A DNA stretch of 30,493 bases from Acidobacteriota bacterium (GTDB taxonomy: Bacteria; Acidobacteriota; Terriglobia; UBA7540). The notes below the pieces were generated by a model. That model saw only the letters and a list, made by a program, of their open reading frames with translations. It was not told the origin of the DNA and made no database searches. Position 1 is the stretch's first letter; every line of letters starts with the position of its first letter. The stretch covers positions 1 through 30,493 of the forward strand of contig JAKAWN010000026.1 in assembly GCA_021827245.1 (NCBI GenBank), in the 5' to 3' direction. The position numbers and the translations under genes were made by a program. Shown piece after piece: positions 11,202 through 19,650 of this stretch.

Positions 11202-11394
11202 CCGCCAGTTACGTTCTTGCTCGCGTGACGGAAGGGATTATCATCCGGCTTCTTTTTCGCCATCAATCTACGATTCTGTAGTCACATTGCGTGCGTGGTT
11301 ACAAGTCGCACGTCGTGGACGAGTGTTGACACGGCATTGCGCAGGGCCTGGAGGCGCAACACGGTGGGATTATCGGATGCGAGCATGGAAGCGG

Positions 11395-11426
11395 GTAGCG
11401 AGGACCGGCGCGGTTGCGGTCCGCGG
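11395..11426 (+). repeat. REP-like repeat, copy B1 (tag GTAG)
   Basis: GTAGCGAGGACCGG...GCGGTCCGCGG is an inverted, slightly degenerate version of the repeat at 12010-12045. GTAG abuts the stem. It lies just upstream of the transposase remnant. Confidence 0.6.
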
Positions 11427-11590
11427 TTCTTTCCTGGCAATTGTCCTCATGGCGTCGTATTGTATCGCGGTGTCCAGGCTGCGCCGTCCATTTCTTTCCG
11501 ACCGCTATTTCTTCGTCACCGTACGGGGCTGGGCACCGCTCGTGTAGCGCAGGTCCTTGCGGCCTGCGGCTCTTGCTTTGTGGGAAAAAC

Positions 11591-11615
11591 CGCGGGCCGT
11601 AAAGGCCCGCGCTAC
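11591..11615 (-). repeat. REP-like hairpin inside RAYT remnant
   Basis: CGCGGGCC (11591-11598) pairs perfectly with GGCCCGCG (11604-11611) around a GTAAA loop, and CTAC follows directly. It sits where the catalytic core of the transposase should be. Confidence 0.75.
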
Positions 11616-11733
11616 AAACCTTGCACGCCATGCGCGCGCCGCGATATCCGGTAACGATTTCTCCGGTTGTGAAATCCGTCAAGCAGAGCTCCACGATGGC
11701 CATCAACCGTCGCCTGGCGGGGTCGGGCGAGTG

Positions 11734-11769
11734 AAATCCGCGGACCACAATACCGGCGGTTCTCGCTAC
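11734..11769 (-). repeat. REP-like repeat, copy B2, inside RAYT remnant
   Basis: The unit starts AAATCCGCGGACC and ends TCTCGCTAC, a diverged copy of 12010-12045. It splits the transposase reading frame between the KSVKQSS and RFFDRAL blocks. Confidence 0.65.
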
Positions 11770-12009
11770 AAGCTGCAGCCGCGCTTCTTCGACCGCGCCC
11801 TGCGCAGGGTGAAGGAGTACAACATGACCGTTGAGTATCTTCACCTAAACCCCGATCCGCAGCGGCTTGGCGCGCCGCCCGCAGGGCTGGCGCTGGTCGA
11901 GCTTCAACGAATACGCCGGCCTGACTTCCGATGAACAAAAACAGCGCTGTGGATTAGTCATCGACCGCGCGTTGTTACCATCGGATGAACGGACGCGAAT
12001 TTGAAGAGA

Positions 12010-12045
12010 AAATCCGCGGACCGCAAAACCGGCGGACCGCGCTAC
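12010..12045 (-). repeat. REP-like repeat, copy B3 (tag CTAC)
   Basis: CGCGG-A-CCGC (12015-12024) pairs with GCGG-A-CCGCG (12032-12041), with one central mismatch and a 7-nt loop. CTAC follows at 12042-12045. It is the best-preserved B-type copy and lies just past the RAYT stop. Confidence 0.75.
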
Positions 12046-12096
12046 CCACTCGTACTGCGTTCGAGACAAAGCACCGCCCGCGGTGCATTCCAGCCA

Positions 12097-12128
12097 AAAT
12101 CCGCGGACCGCAAACCGGCGGACCGCAC
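12097..12128 (-). repeat. REP-like repeat, copy B4 (tag decayed)
   Basis: This is nearly identical to copy B3 through AAATCCGCGGACCGC and CCGGCGGACCGC, but the foot tag CTAC is replaced by ACTT. It lies 70 bp upstream of the phosphoesterase start. Confidence 0.65.
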
Positions 12129-12196
12129 TTGTATTGTCTCCGGGAAGGATGTAGCATCGGCGTGATCCCAAAAATTCCAGAACGAGGAGGTTTCTG

Positions 12197-13690
12197 ATGA
12201 TGAAGGAGCAGGCTGATCACTGCGGTTGGCGGATTGGGGCCTGTGCGTCCCTGGTGCTGGCGACAGGGATGCTCATGGCTTCAGCCGCACGCGCCGGAGC
12301 CGCGGGCAAAGGGCAAGCGGCGCCGGCCCGGAAGGACATCCCTATCAAGCACGTCATTATCATATTTCAGGAAAATCGTTCCTTTGATTCTTACTTTGGC
12401 ACATATCCGGGAGCGGACGGCATTCCGATGCGGAACGGAGTGCCCACGGTCTGCAATCTCGATCCCAAAACGGGCGAGTGCGTCAAGCCGTATCTCGACC
12501 ACAACGACGTGAACTGCGGCGGCCCGCATGCTGCAGAACAGTCTTTGGCGGATGTTGCGAACGGAAAGATGAATGGTTTCATCGGAGAAGTCCTGGCACA
12601 GAGAGGGTTTGGTTTATATCCCCTTGACTGGGCTCGCAACCACTGCAAGCAGCCCTCTAGTTCCAAAGAGGCTGACGCCGTCATGGGATACCACGATGGC
12701 AGCGACATCCCGAATTACTGGGCCTACGCAAAACACTTTGTGCTCCAGGACCACATGTTTGAGGCGTTGCATTCCTGGAGTTTTCCGTCGCATTTGTATC
12801 TGGTTTCCGCGTGGTCGGCCAACTGCTCCCAAGCCCATAATCCCATGAGCTGCGTGAGCGATCTGATGCCGCGGGATCGGACGCTTGAAAATCCCTTGCC
12901 GTTCGCGTGGACGGATATAACCTACCTGCTGCACAAATATCATGTGAGCTGGGTTTACTACCTGGACCACGGCGCGCTGCCGCCGCCCTCCGGCGTGCCC
13001 CGGAATGCTGCCGGACGCTTTAAAATGCCGACGGCCAAAACTCCCACCAGCGGCGTTCCCGTCATCTGGAACGTGCTGCCCGGCTTTACCGATGTTCATG
13101 AAGATGATCAAGTGGCCAATATTGAGGATCTGAGCCGCTTTTTCGTGGCAGCCAAAGCCGGAACCCTGCCTTCCGTTTCGTGGATTTCTCCGAACGGCAA
13201 TGATAGCGAGCACCCTCCCGCCAAAGTGAGCGTGGGGCAATCCTACGTGACAAGGATTGTGAATGCCGCGATGGAGAGCCCCGACTGGAAGAGCACCGCC
13301 ATCTTCATCACCTGGGACGATTGGGGAGGATTTTACGACCACGTTGTGCCGCCTCGGGTTGATTCCATGGGCTACGGCATCCGGGTGCCGGGACTGGTGA
13401 TTAGCCCATACGCCAAGCAGGGATATATCGACCATCAGACGCTGAGTCCTGACGCTTACCTCAAATTTATCGAGGACGTTTTCCTCCATGGCCAGCGGCT
13501 CAATCCCAAGACGGATGGCCGGCCCGACTCCAGGCCGAACGTTCGGGAAAACAGTCCGATGCTCGGGAATCTCATGCAGGATTTTGATTTTTCCCAGAGC
13601 CCCCGGCCGCCGCTGCTCCTGCCAGTTCATCCCAAGACTGCGTTGGTGGAAAATCCTCCATGCGGACCCGGTCAATCGCGTTGTGATTGA
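12197..13690 (+). CDS. Exported phosphoesterase (phospholipase C / AcpA-like)
   Basis: The 497-residue protein belongs to the phosphoesterase family that contains non-haemolytic phospholipase C and acid phosphatase AcpA. Residues 1-37 form a signal peptide (hydrophobic core [19 protein letters not shown]). The metal-site block [15 protein letters not shown] is at about 54-68. The C-terminal half has [27 protein letters not shown] and [13 protein letters not shown], all typical family motifs. AGGAGG at 12185-12190 lies 6 nt from ATG 12197; ATG 12200 is an equally possible start. It probably hydrolyses phosphate mono- or diesters outside the cytoplasm, and the substrate cannot be told from sequence. 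The glycosidase gene follows 98 bp downstream. Confidence 0.88.
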   Translation: MMKEQADHCGWRIGACASLVLATGMLMASAARAGAAGKGQAAPARKDIPIKHVIIIFQENRSFDSYFGTYPGADGIPMRNGVPTVCNLDPKTGECVKPYLDHNDVNCGGPHAAEQSLADVANGKMNGFIGEVLAQRGFGLYPLDWARNHCKQPSSSKEADAVMGYHDGSDIPNYWAYAKHFVLQDHMFEALHSWSFPSHLYLVSAWSANCSQAHNPMSCVSDLMPRDRTLENPLPFAWTDITYLLHKYHVSWVYYLDHGALPPPSGVPRNAAGRFKMPTAKTPTSGVPVIWNVLPGFTDVHEDDQVANIEDLSRFFVAAKAGTLPSVSWISPNGNDSEHPPAKVSVGQSYVTRIVNAAMESPDWKSTAIFITWDDWGGFYDHVVPPRVDSMGYGIRVPGLVISPYAKQGYIDHQTLSPDAYLKFIEDVFLHGQRLNPKTDGRPDSRPNVRENSPMLGNLMQDFDFSQSPRPPLLLPVHPKTALVENPPCGPGQSRCD

Positions 13691-13719
13691 GCGTGGGTTC
13701 TCCTCCACGATCAAGGCAG

Positions 13720-13750
13720 CCACGGTCAGTTGCGCGCTGGCCGTGGCTAC
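13720..13750 (-). repeat. REP-like hairpin in leader of the glycosidase gene
   Basis: CCACGGTCAG (13720-13729) pairs with CTGGCCGTGG (13737-13746), ten pairs with one G-U. CTAC follows at 13747-13750. The stem foot matches 16369-16399 and 24281-24305. Confidence 0.7.
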
Positions 13751-13788
13751 CCGCTCGGATGAGAGAACGCAGCGAAAGGAGAGATGAA

Positions 13789-15171
13789 GTGCCTACTTTA
13801 TCGCGCCGCAGTTTATTGGCCGCAATGGGCGCCACAGCCCTTGCCGAATACGGTATTGGCGGAACGCTGCAGGCAGAGGCGGCCACAACGGACAGGACCC
13901 TCGCCGGCACGGCACGAATGTCGCCATCTGATCGCAAAGCGGCCGTCGGCAGTCTTCTTGCATACTTTAAGCGCACCGCGCCGAAACTCCTGCGGCCGCC
14001 AGAGGGGATTTTGCGGCATCCGAGCATCTCTCCCAGTCTACCGGGCGCAGCCTACAGCACACAGCTTTGGGACTGGGACACGCTCTGGACAAGCACCGGA
14101 CTTTTCAGGCTCGCACACCTTCTCGGCGACCGCGACCTGCAGCGCAGAATCGGAGAGCATGCCGAGGGCAGCCTGCTCAATTTCCTGGATCAGCAGTCGG
14201 AGGTTGGCCGGATTCCCATCATGATCGAGGTCTCGAATCCCGATCCCTTCGGGTGCCTGAAAACGCCTGCATCCAATAAGGCCAATCAGGCAAAACCCGT
14301 GATGGCACAACTGGCGTTGCTTGCCGCCAATGAGATGTCAGACGTGCAGTGGCTTGCGCCGCGCTTCGATCAGTTGTTGCGCTTCTACGATTCGTGGAGG
14401 CTGGGCAACCAATCATCCATGGGCTTGCTGGTTTGGGGAGATGACGTGGCCATTGGTGACGACAATGATCCGACCACCTTTGGACGTCCCTTTTTCTCGT
14501 CGGCCAACCTGATGCTGAACTGCCTGTACTACCAGGACCTGCGGGCTGCGACGGAATTGGCGCAGCGGTTGAAGCGGCCGAAGGAGGCAAAACGCCTTGG
14601 AAAACTGGCAAAGGATCAAGGCCAGGTTATGCAAGAGTACTGCTGGGATCCTCGCGACCGGTTCTATTACACGGTGGACGTGCAGTGCAAGGACCGGCGG
14701 GCCGAACTGATCCCCAACGTTCCGCTCGGCATGCCGATGTCATGGAATTGCCTGCCGCTGAGAATACAGATGTTCACTGGTTTTCTGCCCATGTGGTGCG
14801 GGCTGGCAACGCCACAGCAGGCCGGCGACCTGGTGAAGCTCCATTACGAAAACGATCAGACCTTCCATGCGGCTTTCGGCGTTCGCTCCTTGTCAAAACA
14901 GGAAACCATGTATTCCCTTGTTTTCAGCTCAAATCCAAGCAATTGGCTGGGACCGATCTGGATCATCGTGAACTACTTCGTGTGGAAGGGATTGAAATCG
15001 TATGGTTATGACGCCCAGGCGGCGAGCCTGGCTGACAAGACATTGCGGCTTCTGGCGTCTGACCTGGCCCACAACGGCTCGCTCAATGAGTATTACGATC
15101 CCGATACCGGCGCGCCCTTAAGCCACAAGGGTTTCATGGACTGGGATTTGCTCGTCCTGGAGATGACTTAA
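13789..15171 (+). CDS. Tat-exported (alpha/alpha)6-barrel glycoside hydrolase (trehalase/GH63-like)
   Basis: The protein is about 460 residues. I chose GTG 13789 because AGGAG lies at 13777-13781, 7 nt upstream, and it gives a clean twin-arginine leader (SRRSLLAAMGATALA). The open frame to 13687 has no such signals. The mature part has STQLWDWDTLW near the N-terminus, like the trehalase/GH63 WDxxW signature, and EYYDPDTGAPLSHKGFMDWDLL at the C-terminus, typical of alpha/alpha-barrel glycosidases. The family is assigned from these motifs only; trehalase, glucosylglycerate hydrolase or mannosidase activity cannot be separated. It probably acts in the periplasm and may be co-transcribed with the phosphoesterase. 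Confidence 0.7.
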   Translation: MPTLSRRSLLAAMGATALAEYGIGGTLQAEAATTDRTLAGTARMSPSDRKAAVGSLLAYFKRTAPKLLRPPEGILRHPSISPSLPGAAYSTQLWDWDTLWTSTGLFRLAHLLGDRDLQRRIGEHAEGSLLNFLDQQSEVGRIPIMIEVSNPDPFGCLKTPASNKANQAKPVMAQLALLAANEMSDVQWLAPRFDQLLRFYDSWRLGNQSSMGLLVWGDDVAIGDDNDPTTFGRPFFSSANLMLNCLYYQDLRAATELAQRLKRPKEAKRLGKLAKDQGQVMQEYCWDPRDRFYYTVDVQCKDRRAELIPNVPLGMPMSWNCLPLRIQMFTGFLPMWCGLATPQQAGDLVKLHYENDQTFHAAFGVRSLSKQETMYSLVFSSNPSNWLGPIWIIVNYFVWKGLKSYGYDAQAASLADKTLRLLASDLAHNGSLNEYYDPDTGAPLSHKGFMDWDLLVLEMT

Positions 15172-15234
15172 TCGAAATCCTCTGCGGCACCTTTTTGAAG
15201 TTCCTAGGCGATTTTATTGATTCGCGGGTGGCGG

Positions 15235-15316
15235 GTGGCGCAGACATGAAACGTCAATGTCTGCGCCGCCCGGCGAAAAGCCGCAGAGTATCAGCGAGCT
15301 GAAATTCTGCGCTACC
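15235..15316. repeat. Inverted REP pair (REPIN-like)
   Basis: The left unit is GTGG (15235-15238) next to an 11-bp stem (15237-15247 with 15257-15267). The right unit is CGCAGA (15282-15287) pairing with TCTGCG (15306-15311), then CTAC (15312-15315). The units face each other across 14 bp. The right unit is copy A2, 39/41 identical to 10924-10964. Apart from this pair, the 452-bp gap 15172-15623 shows nothing I can support. Confidence 0.7.
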
Positions 15317-15623
15317 GGCTGCCCTCTGTTTATAAAGTAGTAACAATACAGATTCCAGGACCTTTGTTATCACCGCCGTCCGTGACCGGAGTCACTGCCG
15401 AACTCCCGGGGCGGAGATAGAAAGGAGCAATACTGTCCTAGCCCTCTGATGAAGGAGCCGGTTTATGGCTTGACGCGCCGACTTTTGCCTTCCGGGCGAT
15501 AAGGCATTCCCTGCGCCGGGTTCGAGTCGCCGGGTGAGCCCGGTCACGGCAGCCGGCAGATTAACGCAATTATGTGTTGCGGTACTTGACCAGATCGAAA
15601 ATGTCACCACCGGAGGATGAACC

Positions 15624-16118
15624 ATGAAGCACATGCGTCTTTGGGCTGTCGTCGGAGCTTTCTGCCTTCTCATTGCTTTGGCCTTGTCAACTTTGGCGCG
15701 ATCACAGGGGGCCGCAGAGCCGGTTTTCAGCGGCGGGTCTTACCTGACCACCATTACAGATACGGCAGGAAATTTCGGCTCTCGTTCCGTGATCACCCTG
15801 CACGCTGATCACACGATGCTGGCCGTCGATTCCGGGCAACAGGGACCGATCTTCTATTTTGGCAGCCAACTGGGCGGTTGGAAACCCGCCGGGAAACACC
15901 GGATCTCCGGCACGACAATAAACTTCGCCTACCCGCAGGGCCCCAACGGGCAGGGTGTGGTGCGGACGGATTACGTCATTAACATCTCGCCCGACCGCCG
16001 TCACGTGACGGGCACGGAAACCGTTACGGCCTTCCCGCTGCAGGAGGAAAATCCCTTCGGTGAAGGCGGGATCCTGGTCGCATCGGCTATTTTCGAGGGC
16101 GACCGGATCGAACCTTAA
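15624..16118 (+). CDS. Small secreted protein, unknown function
   Basis: I do not recognise this 164-residue protein. It has a clear signal peptide (MKHMRLWAVVGAFCLLIALALS...) likely cleaved near ARSQG. The mature part is rich in beta-prone sequence: PVFSGGSYLTTITD, SVITLHADHTMLAVDSGQQG and KHRISGTTINFAYP. This resembles small lipocalin/beta-barrel-type secreted domains, but that is only a pattern impression. GGAGG at 15612-15616 lies 7 nt before ATG 15624, so the start is firm. It stands alone between two REP-containing gaps. Confidence 0.8.
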   Translation: MKHMRLWAVVGAFCLLIALALSTLARSQGAAEPVFSGGSYLTTITDTAGNFGSRSVITLHADHTMLAVDSGQQGPIFYFGSQLGGWKPAGKHRISGTTINFAYPQGPNGQGVVRTDYVINISPDRRHVTGTETVTAFPLQEENPFGEGGILVASAIFEGDRIEP

Positions 16119-16254
16119 TCTAACAGGTAGCTGAAGGGGTTTTACGCTTGTCCTCGTGAGCGCAGCGAACGATCCCGGCATTTATTTTCAGAGAAACACA
16201 GAGATGCTTCGCTTCGCTCAGCATGACAATCTGCCTTTTCAGGAACCTGCTACG

Positions 16255-16403
16255 GTAGCGCGGAGTTTCGGATTTTTGAAACTCCGCGGCTTTTGGCCGG
16301 TTTTCGAACCAGGTTTGATAGGCACGGACAGCCTCTTCCTGTCCCTGGGCCTTTTACAACAGAGAGGCCCACGGTCAACCGCGAGTCGGTTGACCGTGGC
16401 TAC
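16255..16403. repeat. Inverted REP pair (REPIN-like)
   Basis: The left unit is GTAG (16255-16258) abutting a perfect 11-bp stem, CGCGGAGTTTC (16259-16269) and GAAACTCCGCG (16278-16288). The right unit is a perfect 12-bp stem, CCACGGTCAACC (16369-16380) and GGTTGACCGTGG (16388-16399), then CTAC (16400-16403). The tags point outward, as in REPINs, but the two stems differ in sequence. The rest of the gap 16119-16499 holds no gene. Confidence 0.75.
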
Positions 16404-16499
16404 GCACCGAGGCCTTGCTATGGCGGAGGAGAACAAACAGCGAGGAGGATGATTAAACGGCCTGATATGAACGACTCAAATTCAAGGAGGGAAAACAGC

Positions 16500-18173
16500 A
16501 TGGATGACCTATTGAAACACTGCCTTGCGCGACTTATCGCAGCGGCAGGCGCGATTTTCGTTTTTCTGGCTTTTGCTGCGCCGCGCGCGCAGGCGCAGAT
16601 CACAACACCGCACAGCTTCACAGGCCCCACAACTGACGGATCAGCTCCAAACGCGGGCCTGACCTATGACCCATCCTCAGGCCTCTACTACGGCACAACC
16701 GCGCTCGGCGGCTCCGGCAGTTGCACGGACTACCTGGGTGTGAACCAGGGCTGCGGGACGGTGTTCAGGATGGATTCCGCTGGAAACGTGTCCATTCTGC
16801 ACAATTTCGTGGGCGGTACGTCCGATGGCGCACAGCCGCAGGCGGGCCTTGCCCTGTACAACGGCTACCTCTACGGCACCACAAACTACGGTGGGACGAA
16901 TGATGGTGGGACCGCGTTCAGGATGAACACAGCGGACAACAACCTCCAAGTCCTTTACAACTTCCAGGGTTATGCCCTGCCCCAGCCGAGCGCACTGATC
17001 ATGGACTCCTCGGGCAACCTCTATGGCACCACACAGAACGGCGGAACTTGCCCCGAACGTCCTGGCAGCGGCTGCGGGATCGTGTTCAAACTCAGCCCGC
17101 CCAACGGTCAAGTCACCACCTGGACGTTTACCGGATTGTACACCTTTAAAGGCAGGATCCCCGACAACGACATATACGACGGGGAATCGCCCTCGGGCGG
17201 CGTGATCATGGACTCCGCTGGCAACCTCTTCGGCACCACAGACTATGGCGGTGCTCACGACGATGGGATCGTGTTCGAGCTGAAATGCGTGGCAAGCACG
17301 AGCGGCTCCTGCACTGCGTATGACGCCTCCGATACCATCCTCCACACCTTCGACGCTAGTGAAGGAGACGGCGGAGTCCCGTTGGCGGGCCTGATTACGG
17401 ATTCCGCCGGCAACCTCTACGGAACGACCGTGCGGGGCGGTTCTTCTGCCAACTGTGTCGCGACCGGCGGGGATGAGCCGATCGGTTGCGGGACCATCTT
17501 CAAACTGAGTCAGCCCGCGGTCGGCGAGACCGCATGGACAGAGACCGTCCTGTACAACTTTGACGGCCCGCCCAGCGATGGAGCCCAGCCATTGGCCGGG
17601 CTGGTGATGGACTCCTCAGGGAACCTCTACGGGACAACCCAGGTCGGCGGCTCCGGGAGTTGCCCCATACCCACCGGAGACAGTACGGCGGACTTGGGCT
17701 GCGGGACGGCGTTCAAGCTCGAAACGTCCGGCATTGAAACTGCGTACAGTTTCGCCGGGCCCACGACTGCCGGCTCTTCTCCGGTCGGAGGCTTGGTCAT
17801 GGGCAGCGCCGGCAACCTCTACGGCACAACGGCGTATGGCGGCTCCGGGACCTGTGAACTCTTCCCGGGAGTCTCCCTAGGCTGCGGGACCGTGTTTGTG
17901 TTCTCGCCGACCCCCGCGGCAGCGGTCCAGGCCCTCATCGATCAGGTCGAGGCCCTCTCGTTAAAGAAGGGGCAGACCAGCGCCTTGCTCGACCCACTTC
18001 AAACGGCGCTTAAGCTGCTGAACAAGGGGAAAATCGCCGGGGCGATTGGCAGCCTCGAAGATTTCATCGGCACGGTGACCGACTTTTACAACGCCGGCAA
18101 ACTCACCCAGGCGCAGTACACGGAGCTGGTCAACGCTGCCAACAGCGTGATCGAACAACTTCAGGCCGGGTAA
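16500..18173 (+). CDS. Exported GloVer-repeat protein with C-terminal FIMAH domain
   Basis: The protein is 557 residues from ATG 16500, chosen because AGGAGG at 16485-16490 lies 9 nt upstream and a signal peptide follows (AAAGAIFVFLAFAAPRAQAQ). The upstream open frame to 16293 is unrelated. At least seven repeats of the type AGLxxDSSGNLYGTTxxGG run through most of the mature protein. This is the GloVer extracellular repeat, first noted in Gloeobacter and Verrucomicrobia, with each unit probably a beta-propeller blade. The last 85 residues (AVQALIDQVEALSLKKGQTS...NAANSVIEQLQAG) are helical and match the FIMAH domain. The function is unknown; a surface or matrix role is likely. Confidence 0.88.
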   Translation: MDDLLKHCLARLIAAAGAIFVFLAFAAPRAQAQITTPHSFTGPTTDGSAPNAGLTYDPSSGLYYGTTALGGSGSCTDYLGVNQGCGTVFRMDSAGNVSILHNFVGGTSDGAQPQAGLALYNGYLYGTTNYGGTNDGGTAFRMNTADNNLQVLYNFQGYALPQPSALIMDSSGNLYGTTQNGGTCPERPGSGCGIVFKLSPPNGQVTTWTFTGLYTFKGRIPDNDIYDGESPSGGVIMDSAGNLFGTTDYGGAHDDGIVFELKCVASTSGSCTAYDASDTILHTFDASEGDGGVPLAGLITDSAGNLYGTTVRGGSSANCVATGGDEPIGCGTIFKLSQPAVGETAWTETVLYNFDGPPSDGAQPLAGLVMDSSGNLYGTTQVGGSGSCPIPTGDSTADLGCGTAFKLETSGIETAYSFAGPTTAGSSPVGGLVMGSAGNLYGTTAYGGSGTCELFPGVSLGCGTVFVFSPTPAAAVQALIDQVEALSLKKGQTSALLDPLQTALKLLNKGKIAGAIGSLEDFIGTVTDFYNAGKLTQAQYTELVNAANSVIEQLQAG

Positions 18174-18190
18174 CTGGTAGATCGTGGGAC

Positions 18191-18215
18191 GGGCGGCGGA
18201 CCGTAGCCGCCGCCC
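18191..18215 (+). terminator. GC hairpin after the GloVer gene
   Basis: A perfect 9-bp stem, GGGCGGCGG (18191-18199) and CCGCCGCCC (18207-18215), has a 7-nt loop, 18 bp after the stop codon. It has no T-run, so it may be an attenuating hairpin or another repeat rather than a true terminator. Confidence 0.35.
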
Positions 18216-18317
18216 GCGCCGGGTGGCGATCTGATGGAGCGAGAACTTGGTGGCCACGGACGGCGTCTTGCTGCCGCGGGCCTTTTGATCTGACATCTCT
18301 GTGAGGAGGGAACGTCG

Positions 18318-18716
18318 ATGACTGAAAAAGGTACCGAAATGCTTGAAAAGATGTTGGGTTCTAAGAGGATGGCGGAGGTTCGCGCCGGGTGGTCCAAACT
18401 CTCGCCGGATTTTGACAATTTCGTGACCAACTTCCTGGCGGCGGAGATCTGGTCCCGTCCCAATCTGGACCTCAAGACCCGAAGCCTGATCACGATCGCG
18501 GCTTCCACGGCTCTCGGGCGGCCCAGCGCGCTGCGGCTCCATATCGAAATGGGGTTAAACAACGGCGCCACGGAGGCTGAAATCAAGGAGGCGATTCTTC
18601 ACCTGGCGTTTTACGCGGGTTTCCCTGCCGCCTGGGACGCGCTGGTGATCGCCGACGAGGTCTTCAGGCAGAAAGCATCAGCCGGGCAAGAGGCGCAAGC
18701 TGCAACCCACAAATAA
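18318..18716 (+). CDS. Carboxymuconolactone decarboxylase (AhpD-like) family protein
   Basis: The 132-residue protein matches the carboxymuconolactone decarboxylase fold: SPDFDNFVTNFLAAEIWSRPNLDLKTRSLITIAA, then RLHIEMGLNNGATEAEIKEAI and HLAFYAGFPAAWDAL. It lacks the CxxC motif of AhpD, so a peroxidase-reductase role is unlikely; it is closer to the PcaC-type decarboxylases. No other protocatechuate-pathway genes are nearby, so the substrate is unknown. AGGAGGGA sits about 8 nt before ATG 18318. It is a single-gene unit. Confidence 0.88.
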   Translation: MTEKGTEMLEKMLGSKRMAEVRAGWSKLSPDFDNFVTNFLAAEIWSRPNLDLKTRSLITIAASTALGRPSALRLHIEMGLNNGATEAEIKEAILHLAFYAGFPAAWDALVIADEVFRQKASAGQEAQAATHK

Positions 18717-18882
18717 CCTGACCAGCCGGGTGGCCATCTCTGAAAGCGTGATGCCGGGGACGCGGTGGTTGTCGTCGGTAGGAAGCCTGCGGGACATAAC
18801 TGCTGCCATGGCTACCCGCTGCCGCGGCGGTGTCTTCACCGCCAGTCTTTTGCAGGGTGCTGAAAAACCCTGTGCCTGAGCC

Positions 18883-18954
18883 GTAGTGGCGACTCTAGGT
18901 TGCCATAACTTCAGGCTTTTCAATCGGTGTGTGGCGGCATAAAGCCGCCGCTAC
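18883..18954. repeat. Inverted REP pair (REPIN-like)
   Basis: The left unit is GTAG (18883-18886) abutting TGGCGAC/GTTGCCA (18887-18905, one G-U). The right unit is GGCGGC (18933-18938) with GCCGCC (18944-18949), then G and CTAC (18951-18954). The spacer is about 26 bp. The remainder of the 375-bp gap 18717-19091 shows no gene. Confidence 0.6.
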
Positions 18955-19091
18955 ACGTTTTTCAGCGACCTGCTGGAGGGTCTGCGGCTTCTGCCCGGTT
19001 TCGAGCTTAGCATGGCGGCAGAGTCTGCGGCCAATTTTACGTATCCTCTTATTTTCGGTTTTTCTTATCGATTTTTCATTTTTCCCTTGAC

Positions 19092-19472
19092 ATGCTGGTG
19101 CTGCCATGGTCCAATGCCGTCAAGGGGTGGGGCGTGTTTTTCGGGGCAGCAGTTTTAATTATAAAGCTTAGTGCGTTCAATGGCGTCTGGATCGGTACGG
19201 TCAAGACTGTCCGGGGGCAATCACTCAAGATGTTGATTGACACCGGCTCGAACATCACCATGGTCGCCCGGCCGCTCGGAATGGCGAGGCTTTGTGTGCC
19301 TGTCGACCGCACGGAAGTCTGCAGCGCAGATGTTTGGAACATCGCTGAATTTCCTCACCAGAAGATCGTCACCGCAAACGGCTTTGATGGCGTCCTGGGC
19401 ATGGATTTCTGGAAGAAATTTCGCAGCGTAACCATCGATTGGAAGCACAAAGAGCTCATTGCGGCGCGTTAA
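19092..19472 (+). CDS. Retropepsin-like aspartyl protease domain protein
   Basis: The 126-residue protein has a hydrophobic N-terminal segment (about 12-30, GWGVFFGAAVLIIKLSAF), then one aspartyl-protease half. The catalytic-type triplet is Asp50-Thr51-Gly52 in KMLIDTGSNITMV, and NGFDGVLGMDFWKKFRSVTID is the usual strand after the flap. Single-domain retropepsin-like proteins work as dimers, so membrane anchoring plus dimerisation is plausible. No clear ribosome binding site precedes ATG 19092, so the start could be elsewhere. Its short length and absent SD leave some chance that it is a fragment. Confidence 0.6.
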   Translation: MLVLPWSNAVKGWGVFFGAAVLIIKLSAFNGVWIGTVKTVRGQSLKMLIDTGSNITMVARPLGMARLCVPVDRTEVCSADVWNIAEFPHQKIVTANGFDGVLGMDFWKKFRSVTIDWKHKELIAAR

Positions 19473-19650
19473 CCATCATTTCTTCGGATTCATTCCAGAC
19501 AGCATGTGGTTCTTGTGTAACGGTGGTGTGCGTACCTGCCAGCGGGAAAATCGAGGAGACCCAAAATCGCGATATGCGCCGCCCGCGAGTATGGGATAAT
19601 TATGGTTGTTTGCCTAACCACCAGGCTCCGGTCCCGACAAGGAGGTCATC

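Larger units (their letters stand above)
11473..12004 (+). pseudogene. Decayed REP-associated tyrosine transposase (RAYT, IS200-like Y1)
   Basis: Three frames carry consecutive pieces of an acidobacterial-type RAYT. Positions 11473-11526 read SRLRRPFLSDRYFFVTVR (N-terminus). From 11621 the sequence reads LHAMRAPRYPVTIS...VKSVKQSS, the region just after the HUH motif DHWHA. The next piece reads PRFFDRALRRVKEYN then VEYLHLNP. Finally RWSSFNEYAGLTSDEQKQ appears in another frame and ends at the TGA at 12002-12004. The core containing the HUH histidines is missing. Its place is taken by GC-rich hairpin sequence at about 11547-11617, and a second REP-like unit interrupts the gene at 11734-11769. 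The protein cannot be functional. RAYTs act on REP hairpins, and many are present nearby. Confidence 0.8.

Noticed and set aside
12010..12128. CRISPR-like array from the two near-identical repeats
   Set aside because: There are only two neighbouring copies, no regular spacers and no cas genes; they fit the dispersed REP-like family.
12614..13723. 369-residue antisense frame over the phosphoesterase
   Set aside because: It is a shadow of a well-supported gene; no motif or start signal.
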